Shown: positions 32,278-37,543 of the stretch, in pieces
Layout of the letters: each line of letters starts with the position of its first letter
How positions within the stretch are numbered: the stretch's first letter is position 1
Source of the DNA: Acidobacteria bacterium 13_1_20CM_3_53_8
GTDB lineage: Bacteria > Acidobacteriota > Blastocatellia > Pyrinomonadales > Pyrinomonadaceae
DNA length: 37,543 bases
Assembly: GCA_001920415.1 (NCBI GenBank)
Contig: MNJR01000059.1
Coordinates: 133,575 to 171,117 of the forward strand
Direction: 5' to 3'
Program-made: the position numbers and the translations under genes
Notes under the pieces: generated by a model
Told to the model about the DNA's origin: nothing
Database searches by the model: none
What the model saw: only the letters and a program-made list of their open reading frames with translations

Positions 32278-33099
32278 ATGACGATAGTATTTACCCCAGC
32301 TTTCAATGCTTTGGTGAAGGAAGCTCAATTCACTAAAGAGATGCTTGGCTCTGGTGCAACTCAAATTCGAGGTGCAAATTATGCAACGAAGGGCATCTAT
32401 TTCCAAGCCTTTACCAGTTTATCTACAGGGTTAGAACGAATCGGGAAACTTTGCCTCATGCTTGATTACTATATCGAAACTCAGGGGCAATTCCCGGATG
32501 ACAAGTATATGAAGAATGTGATTGGGCATAAAATTTCCCTCATTTATCAAAAATCAATGTCCATAATTAATGACCGCTCAATTTCGCTAAATTACTTGGG
32601 AAATCTTGATGGAACAATCCATCAAAATATTTTGACAGTTCTCTCCGATTTTGCTGGGGGAGATCGTTATTCCAACATTAATCTCTTGGTTAGAAGCAAA
32701 CGGCAAAGTGATCCTATCGCCTCGTGGTTTGAAACAGTAGATCGGGCTATCTTCCAGTTATGCGTTTCTGCCAAGAAAAAGGCCACGATTGCACACAATG
32801 CCCATATAGTTAATCAAATGATTGGCGGCTTTTCGAGTGTTCTTTATAGCTCTGAATCTGGAAGCGAAATTACAGATGTTGAAGACGCAAGCTATAGAAC
32901 TGGAATGTGGAAGGCCGTCGCACCGTATCGTCAGCTATTTGTCTTGCAAATAATTAGATTCTGGGTGGAATTGGTATGGGGGCTGCAAGATAAGGCAATG
33001 GCAATTGGTAATGATATTCCATTTCTTAGTGAAATATTTGCCCCCTTCTACAACGACGATTCCTACCTTAGAAGCCGTAAAACATGGGATAAGATTTGA
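32278..33099 (+). CDS. Cassette-encoded hypothetical protein (273 aa)
   Basis: I do not recognise the family. The protein is soluble and largely helical. A stretch GLERIGKLCLMLDYYIETQG followed by NVIGHKISLIYQKS recalls the 'G.ER..K........GH.L..L' layout seen in some HEPN-like proteins, but no R-x4-6-H catalytic motif is clear, so this is only a hint. ATG at 32278 is favoured by AGGTGG just upstream; an in-frame GTG at 32272 would add two residues. The gene is clearly more A/T-rich than its neighbours, a sign of separate origin. It fills cassette 32241-33252, whose attC has an altered R' core. Confidence 0.75.
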   Translation: MTIVFTPAFNALVKEAQFTKEMLGSGATQIRGANYATKGIYFQAFTSLSTGLERIGKLCLMLDYYIETQGQFPDDKYMKNVIGHKISLIYQKSMSIINDRSISLNYLGNLDGTIHQNILTVLSDFAGGDRYSNINLLVRSKRQSDPIASWFETVDRAIFQLCVSAKKKATIAHNAHIVNQMIGGFSSVLYSSESGSEITDVEDASYRTGMWKAVAPYRQLFVLQIIRFWVELVWGLQDKAMAIGNDIPFLSEIFAPFYNDDSYLRSRKTWDKI

Positions 33100-33156
33100 T
33101 TTCGTCAAGAATGGCAGCACAAATTAAAATCGCTCCGCATTTTATCGAAGTACGCC

Positions 33157-33258
33157 GCCTAACAACTCATTCAACCGGAGCGCGGGTTAGCTTGATTTTC
33201 ATCGTCAACTTGAATCTGTCGGCGTTGTGTGCGCGCCCGGTTAATTCGGGCATTATCT
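33157..33258 (+). other. attC site 6, altered R' core
   Basis: R'' GCCTAAC (33157-33163), arm AACTCATTCAACCGGAGCGC, returning arm GCGCCCGGTTAATTCGGGC, but the R' core reads ATTATCT (33252-33258) in place of GTTATCT. The changed base is the G next to the cleavage point. Confidence 0.85.
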
Positions 33259-33536
33259 GTACTGCGCCGCTGATGCGAGAGGCATGAGATAATGAAGATG
33301 CTGATCGCCGCTCGCTTCGTTGAATAGAATTGAGAGTTGAATGGTTTAGCTCTGCGTGTGGAAATGTTGCTTGAATCTAAATGCAAGGCTAATCGCTATC
33401 GCGTGCGCTCGCGGGCGAGAATGATTGGCGCGACAGATAACAAATCAATCAACCGGACGCTCGACCTGAATGCCTTTCATCATTTATCTTTACGACGATA
33501 GTTGAATGATTGCTCTCGCGCCGGTTATCTCAAGCG
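33253..33536 (+). mobile_element. Recurrent ORF-less cassette, copy 4
   Basis: 284 bp, no coding frame. It starts TTATCTGTACTG like copy 1. The segment after ATGCGAGAG differs (GCATGAGATAATGAAGATGC) while the later blocks are conserved. Its attC equals that of copy 1. Confidence 0.85.
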
Positions 33537-33542
33537 TTATCT
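33435..33542 (+). other. attC site 7
   Basis: R'' AGATAAC (33435-33441), R' GTTATCT (33536-33542), 108 bp. Identical by eye to attC site 1 although the cassette bodies before them differ at many positions. Confidence 0.88.
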
Positions 33543-33819
33543 GGTCTGCGCCGCTGATGCGAGAGTTGAATAGAAAGAGGTTGTGCATCGCCGCTCGCTT
33601 TGTTGAATATGGATGAGAGTTGAATGGTTTAACTCTGCGAGTGACAATGTTCGTTGAATTTCTATGCGAGGCTAATCGCTATCGCGTGCGCTCGCGGGCG
33701 AGAATGTTTGGCGCGCCAGATAACAAATCAATCAACCGGACGCTCGACTTGCAATCCTCTCAAGATTATCCTTTGATTCGGAGGTTGGATGATTGTTCTC
33801 GCGCCGGTTATCTCAAGCG
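33537..33819 (+). mobile_element. Recurrent ORF-less cassette, copy 5
   Basis: 283 bp, no coding frame, tandem with copy 4 in the same order as copies 1 and 2. The 5' block matches copy 2 and the attC is close to that of copy 2. Confidence 0.85.
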
Positions 33820-33825
33820 TTGGGC
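33718..33825 (+). other. attC site 8
   Basis: R'' AGATAAC (33718-33724), arms AAATCAATCAACCGGACGC and GCGCCGGTTATCTCAAGC, R' GTTGGGC (33819-33825). Confidence 0.87.
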
Positions 33826-33892
33826 GTTTAGTATGGGCTTGCCCTCACGCCGTAGCGGTCGACGGTAATAGGTTTCACCGGAGATATCGATA

Positions 33893-34414
33893 ATGCAAAT
33901 AGGGGCAACAGTCATCGCTGCCGTAATCGCTGCGTTTGCGGCGATATTTATGGGCATCGGAAATCTGTACGCGGGATATCGTCTCAAACGGAAAGAATTC
34001 AGGGTCGCGCAAATCAAATCACGAATAGATACGCTGGAACAAGCAGCCGTATCTAGCGGCCCAGCGTCAGATACGGACGACCAAACTGAAGAAAATGATC
34101 CTCTATTAAGAGCGGTGAACGCCGTCAAGGCTGCCGCTTGGCATCGCCTAACAGCAACGGAGAACCAATACGCCAAATACAAGTGGTTGTTGAATCCGGA
34201 GAGTCATGTCCTGTTAGAGAAGCTCTTAGCCGAGTGTAATCAGCGATCTAGTAACCTCGCACTGGCCAGCACCGAACGCGACCACGCAAAGTTTCAGCGG
34301 GACCTTCCAGAGTTCGTCGGCAAGACGCATGAATTACAAAAGGCGTACGAGAGGGCTAGGCTCGCTTCTATTGAAGCCTTATATTTCATTCTCAAGAAAG
34401 AGGTCGGAATATAA
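33893..34414 (+). CDS. Cassette-encoded membrane-anchored coiled protein, unknown
   Basis: 173 aa. One N-terminal membrane helix (GATVIAAVIAAFAAIFMGIGNLYAGY) followed by a charged, helical cytoplasmic or periplasmic part with Gln/Glu/Lys/Arg-rich stretches likely to coil (RLKRKEFRVAQIKSRIDTLE, then DLPEFVGKTHELQKAYERAR). I recognise no family. ATG at 33893 has CCGGAG about 10 bases upstream. The cassette (33820-34522) starts TTGGGCGTTT and its R'' is preceded by AAACGCCCAA, an exact 10-base complement. Its attC (site 9) is of a class different from all others here, so it probably came from another integron. Confidence 0.78.
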   Translation: MQIGATVIAAVIAAFAAIFMGIGNLYAGYRLKRKEFRVAQIKSRIDTLEQAAVSSGPASDTDDQTEENDPLLRAVNAVKAAAWHRLTATENQYAKYKWLLNPESHVLLEKLLAECNQRSSNLALASTERDHAKFQRDLPEFVGKTHELQKAYERARLASIEALYFILKKEVGI

Positions 34415-34422
34415 TCGCAAAC

Positions 34423-34528
34423 GCCCAACAAATCGTTGGACGCGAGCGGCGGTAGCGCCTCTCGCAAGTAGCTCGGTGCGGCGAAGGGTGCTTTGATTCG
34501 CGCCGCCGCGTCAACTCAACCGTTAGGT
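34423..34528 (+). other. attC site 9, divergent class
   Basis: R'' GCCCAAC (34423-34429), arm AAATCGTTGGACGCGAGCGG, returning arm CCGCCGCGTCAACTCAACC, R' GTTAGGT (34522-34528). The arms do not resemble the other ten sites. Confidence 0.85.
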
Positions 34529-34846
34529 TTCTGTTGAATGGTTAGGCTCAAAGAATTGAATCAGCTATCTTGAACTCAAATGAAGCAGAAGATTACTTGG
34601 ATGCTAATGCTTCTTGAATGGTGTGAGCCACACGCTAGGAATCGAAAGTTGATGCTTTGCTAAGTTGAATCGCCATGCGGCGCATCTTGCATTGAATGAT
34701 AGAATCTATGCTGAAGAATGATGAGACGAAGAATGCTAAAGATGAACGAAACCTAACAACTCATTCAACGCGAGCGGAAATAGCTTGGATGTCATTCGCC
34801 AGATCGGAGGCTTCTCTCAATTCTTCCCGCCGCGTTAATTCGGGCG
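34523..34846 (+). mobile_element. Unique ORF-less cassette
   Basis: 324 bp without a supported frame. It starts TTAGGTTTC, matching GAAACCTAA before its attC. Its body contains repeated TTGAAT words at irregular spacing and the phrase TTGAATCGCCATGCGGCG, which resembles the hairpin region of recurrent copy 2, so it may be a distant relative of that family. Confidence 0.75.
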
Positions 34847-34852
34847 TTAGGC
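34751..34852 (+). other. attC site 10
   Basis: R'' ACCTAAC (34751-34757), arm AACTCATTCAACGCGAGCGG, returning arm CCGCCGCGTTAATTCGGGC, R' GTTAGGC (34846-34852). Confidence 0.9.
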
Positions 34853-35007
34853 TGCTTCCTAATCAATGACTTTCTTACATCTATCTTGCCAAGATGTGAA
34901 ACGTTTTACGTCAAAAAGCCATATAAGGAGTGGAGGGCATTTTTCGAGGGCGGCGTGTCAGAGTCACCCCGCCACTACAATCAACCAAGAGAGGATGGAG
35001 GCAAATC

Positions 35008-36696
35008 ATGGCCGACCGAAAGGTGTTTCAAGATAGCGTAACGCCGCTCCCCGAGCAATCAGGACTAACTCACAACGGTCTGATGATAAATGCTGCAGAG
35101 CCAGAGCACCGGGATGAGATGATGACAGTTCTCTTTTCACTTGCGATTCCACCGCAAGCGCAGGCGCAGTTGGAAGAGAGGGTAGCTAGGGGAGAAGTCG
35201 TGCCGCTCGCAGAACTACAGAAGGACTATACTCCCAGCCCAGCCAGCCGTGAGTCGCTCGTGGGCTGGTTGAAGAAAGAGGGGTTCGAGATTATGGAGGT
35301 GTCAGACGATGGCACCAGCGTCTACGCACGGGCCAGCGTAGATCATATCGAGAAAAGTCTAGAGGTCAACATGACTCGTGTAACCAAGGACGGCATCACG
35401 TACACCGCCGCGCAAAATGCGCCGAGTCTGCCAGCTAATGTTGGGAAAGACGTTCACGCGATCATTGGGTTACAGCCGTTTCGGCAAGCGCACAAGAATA
35501 GTCGGAAGTGTTTCCCTTCGGGCGGCAATCGCATTTCTCTGCCGACAGGAGGTGCCGCGAAGAAAGGTGCGGCGAAAAAAGGCGTTACCAAAAAAGCTGC
35601 CGCCAAAGTAGGAGCCGCTGCTGCTGGCCCTTCGCCGAACATCCAAAATGCTCCCCCGTACCTTGTGCAGGAGATACTTAAGGCTTATAACGCCGACGGC
35701 TTGTCCGTGACCGGAAAGGGGCAAACGATTGCGATCCTGATTGACACTTTCCCCAACGATGCGGACCTAAAAGCTTTTTGGAAGCGTAACAACCTTCCGA
35801 ATACTTTGAAGCAGATTAAGAAGATCAACGTCAAGGGGGGCCAACTTCCCCCGCCGGAAGGTGAAGAGAGCCTTGACGTTGAATGGGCGAGCGGGATTGC
35901 GCCTAGCGCGAAGATCAGAATTTATGCCTCCGGATCATTGAGGTTCGTTGACCTTGATAGGGCCCTTGATCGTATTATCGCGGACTTGCCGACCCAGCCG
36001 GGGATGCGGCAATTGTCTATCAGTTTAGGTCTGGGCGAAACCTTCATGGGTGGGCCGCAGGGTGAGGTTGCGACGCAACACCAAAAGTTTCTCCGGCTCG
36101 CCGCCTCTGGCGTCAATGTTTTTGTTTCCAGCGGGGATGCAGGATCGAACCCCAGTGACAGTGGACACAGTTCAACAGGACCCACGCAAGCAGAGTATGA
36201 GTCTTCGGATTTGAGCGTTATTGGGGTAGGTGGTACGACTCTGACTCTCGCGGCAAACGGTATTGTTGTAGGTGAGAATGGCTGGACAGGCAGTGGCGGG
36301 GGTAAAAGTATCTTCTTCTCCCGTCCCTCGTGGCAGACTGGGGTCGGGGTGCCTCCTGGCAACGAACGACTCGTGCCGGATGTGAGTCTCGCCGCTGATC
36401 CTAATAAGGGTGCCTTTCTAGTGTTCCAAGGGAAGGTGGTCCAAATTGGCGGAACTAGCTGGAGTGCTCCTGTTTGGGCTGGCTTTTGCGCCTTGATAAA
36501 CGAGGCGCGAGCGAAGGCGAATAAGCCCCTCTTGCCATTTCTCAATCCGCTGATTTACCCGCTGATGGGTAGCTCATCCTTCCGGGACATCCTGACGGGG
36601 AATAACGGAGCTTTTGCAGCCAGCCCAGGCTACGATTTGGTCACGGGCATCGGTGTGCCAAACGTTAAGGCACTGATTAAAGCTTTAACGCAGTAG
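35008..36696 (+). CDS. Cassette-encoded S53 (sedolisin/kumamolisin-type) serine-carboxyl peptidase
   Basis: 562 aa. Residues about 30-165 form the pro-kumamolisin activation domain (VLFSLAIPPQAQAQLEERVA, then YARASVDHIEKSLEVNM). A Lys/Ala-rich linker follows (about 183-208, AAKKGAAKKGVTKKAAAK), then the S53 catalytic domain: Glu and Asp of the triad in GEESLDVEWASGIAP, the oxyanion Asp in VFVSSGDAGS, the nucleophile Ser in GGTSWSAPVWAGF, and the C-terminal calcium site (FRDILTGNNG, then GYDLVTGIGVPN). All catalytic residues are present. ATG 35008 has GGAGG 7 bases upstream; the frame is open back to 34930. No signal peptide is visible. Very large for a cassette gene; the cassette is 34847-37135. 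Confidence 0.9.
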   Translation: MADRKVFQDSVTPLPEQSGLTHNGLMINAAEPEHRDEMMTVLFSLAIPPQAQAQLEERVARGEVVPLAELQKDYTPSPASRESLVGWLKKEGFEIMEVSDDGTSVYARASVDHIEKSLEVNMTRVTKDGITYTAAQNAPSLPANVGKDVHAIIGLQPFRQAHKNSRKCFPSGGNRISLPTGGAAKKGAAKKGVTKKAAAKVGAAAAGPSPNIQNAPPYLVQEILKAYNADGLSVTGKGQTIAILIDTFPNDADLKAFWKRNNLPNTLKQIKKINVKGGQLPPPEGEESLDVEWASGIAPSAKIRIYASGSLRFVDLDRALDRIIADLPTQPGMRQLSISLGLGETFMGGPQGEVATQHQKFLRLAASGVNVFVSSGDAGSNPSDSGHSSTGPTQAEYESSDLSVIGVGGTTLTLAANGIVVGENGWTGSGGGKSIFFSRPSWQTGVGVPPGNERLVPDVSLAADPNKGAFLVFQGKVVQIGGTSWSAPVWAGFCALINEARAKANKPLLPFLNPLIYPLMGSSSFRDILTGNNGAFAASPGYDLVTGIGVPNVKALIKALTQ

Positions 36697-37032
36697 GGGA
36701 GTTGCTCCTCTGGACTCCTCAGAGTTAGCTCGCCGATGCGAGGCGCTGTCTAACACCTACTACAGGGCGGTGCGCCATGTGTGATCCTTCGCGAGACGGA
36801 AAACTCATGGCGCGCTGCGGCAGAACTCGACCGCTCAGATGGTCGTGCCGGATTTAGGCACTGGCTGAGAACCCGTCGCTTTATCACGTCGCGAGTCACT
36901 TCACAGTTCAGTTGGATATTTCACTACGAGGTCGAACCGCCTCCCTCCGTAGTATTCTTCACACGGCTTGATACATGCTGAGCGGTTCCTTGCGAAGTGC
37001 CATTGAGCGGCGCGTGGTTTCAATGACAGGCA
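36697..37032. other. 336-bp tail of the peptidase cassette
   Basis: No gene is well supported between the peptidase stop and attC site 11. A GTCTAAC core-like word lies at 36748-36754 without a matching R' partner. A GTG-started 66-codon frame at 36781-36981 has no ribosome site or recognisable motif. Confidence 0.45.
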
Positions 37033-37141
37033 GCCTAACAACTCATTCAACCCGACGCCTCGATAGCATTCTTTTCATGATGTTTCCTCTGATGTAGATT
37101 GAAGGCTTCTCGCTCGGCGCGGGTTAATTCGAGCGTTATGC
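37033..37141 (+). other. attC site 11
   Basis: R'' GCCTAAC (37033-37039), arm AACTCATTCAACCCGACGCC, returning arm GGCGCGGGTTAATTCGAGC, R' GTTATGC (37135-37141). The arm sequence, including CTCGATAGCATTCTTTTCAT, is shared with attC site 3. Confidence 0.9.
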
Positions 37142-37162
37142 GCCTAGCGAGGATAGATAACC

Positions 37163-37543
37163 ATGAAGCGAAGCAAGCGAAGATTCTCATACGCGGAACG
37201 CTACGCCGTCTGGTATTGCAATGGTCAGCGATGCTGGTGGTGCCGCCAGCCACTACGACTCTTTGAGGTAACTATAGATCACGTACTGCCAGAGTCACTG
37301 CTAGACGATGAGGAGAATCGACAGGCAATCCTATCTGAGTACGGCCTGCCGAATGACTTCAACATAAACGGCTATGAAAACTGGCTCCCGTGTCACAATC
37401 ATTGCAACCAGAGCAAAGGTAATACAAGTCCGGTCTTCATACCCGCCAACAAAGCAATACTTGACGGGTTAAAACAGAGGGCGCGCAAAGCCGAGCGCAC
37501 AGCACGTTCCGTGTCGTCAAACGTTGCCAAAGACAGCGTATTC
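37163..37543 (+). CDS. Cassette-encoded HNH endonuclease (3' end outside window)
   Basis: 127 codons with no stop before the right edge. Translation starts MKRSKRRFSYAERYAVWYC; ribosome site AGGA lies about 9 bases upstream of ATG 37163. It shows an HNH/zinc-finger layout: CWWC (first Cys pair), TIDHVLPES (the DH of the catalytic His), then NWLPCHNHCNQSKGN (Asn, second Cys/His pair). This is the McrA/5-methylcytosine-type or general HNH arrangement; such nucleases are frequent in restriction systems and integron cassettes. The C-terminal part seen is basic (KQRARKAERTARSV). Full length and any fused domain are unknown. It belongs to the cassette starting at 37136. Confidence 0.85.
   Translation, partial: MKRSKRRFSYAERYAVWYCNGQRCWWCRQPLRLFEVTIDHVLPESLLDDEENRQAILSEYGLPNDFNINGYENWLPCHNHCNQSKGNTSPVFIPANKAILDGLKQRARKAERTARSVSSNVAKDSVF

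Larger units (their letters stand above)
29919..37543 (+). mobile_element. Integron gene-cassette array (11 attC sites, no integrase in window, open at right edge)
   Basis: Eleven attC sites in one orientation divide the DNA into twelve cassettes with boundaries after 30202, 30485, 31169, 31431, 32240, 33252, 33536, 33819, 34522, 34846 and 37135. Cassette starts and their own R'' cores are complementary (TTATCTG with CAGATAA; TTAGGTTTC with GAAACCTAA; TTAGGCTGC with GCAGCCTAA), the diagnostic of a cassette. All cargo frames read in the same direction, with the stop sometimes inside R''. Most attC arms fall into two similar classes, as in sedentary chromosomal integrons. Composition varies strongly from cassette to cassette, showing diverse origins. 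The integrase must be elsewhere, or the array is an orphan (CALIN). Confidence 0.9.

Noticed and set aside
30061-33542. CRISPR array suggested by several similar GC-rich blocks (CTATCGCGTGCGCTCGCGG)
   Set aside because: Copies are about 280 bp or more apart, unequal in length and bounded by attC sites; no regular repeat-spacer pattern.
36781-36981. 66-codon frame after the S53 peptidase
   Set aside because: GTG start, no ribosome site, no motif; likely chance in the cassette tail.

Overview
The window (about 37.5 kb) looks like a chromosomal segment of a Gram-negative bacterium. The best guess is Acidobacteriota (Blastocatellia-like), from the combination of a DUF5916 outer-membrane protein, a paired M16 peptidase operon, a secreted small LSm-like protein, Uma2-family nuclease genes and intergenic spacers filled with word-like palindromes. 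This is inference from gene content, not a phylogeny.

Positions 1-29456 are ordinary chromosomal genes in short operons. They are: a DUF5916 barrel protein cut by the left edge; an RND efflux pair (lipoprotein adaptor plus AcrB-type pump); convergent to it, two M16 zinc-peptidase genes (one active, one lacking the zinc site); a small beta-rich protein of unknown role; an NAD-salvage group on the minus strand (nicotinamidase, small membrane protein, nicotinate phosphoribosyltransferase); two secreted small proteins; a hybrid histidine kinase followed by a STAS protein; a Uma2-family protein; a polysaccharide synthesis/export operon on the minus strand (two GT2 glycosyltransferases, Wzm, Wzt with carbohydrate-binding tail, and a ParB-like/methyltransferase fusion); and a large secreted multidomain protein ending in a sialidase-type BNR region. 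Many of the larger spacers in this part hold a long imperfect palindrome, often made of short repeated words. Two of them lie inside operons, between genes for partners of one complex.

Positions 29902-37543 are a different kind of DNA: an integron gene-cassette array. I can place eleven attC sites, all in the same orientation, with cassette boundaries at the G/TT of each R' core. Cassette ends are complementary to cassette starts, as expected for integrase-mobilised circles. The array begins at an attI-like inverted core pair at 29907-29924, but no integrase gene lies next to it. The cargo comprises a DUF6155-like protein, a small four-helix membrane protein, two unrecognised proteins, a full S53 (sedolisin) peptidase, an HNH endonuclease cut by the right edge, one unique ORF-less cassette, and five copies of one recurrent ORF-less cassette of 262-284 bp. 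That repeated cassette has conserved GC-rich blocks with pairing potential separated by variable A/T-rich linkers. It is the most promising candidate here for something undescribed (a cassette-borne structured RNA or regulatory element).

No rRNA, tRNA, CRISPR array or insertion sequence was recognised.
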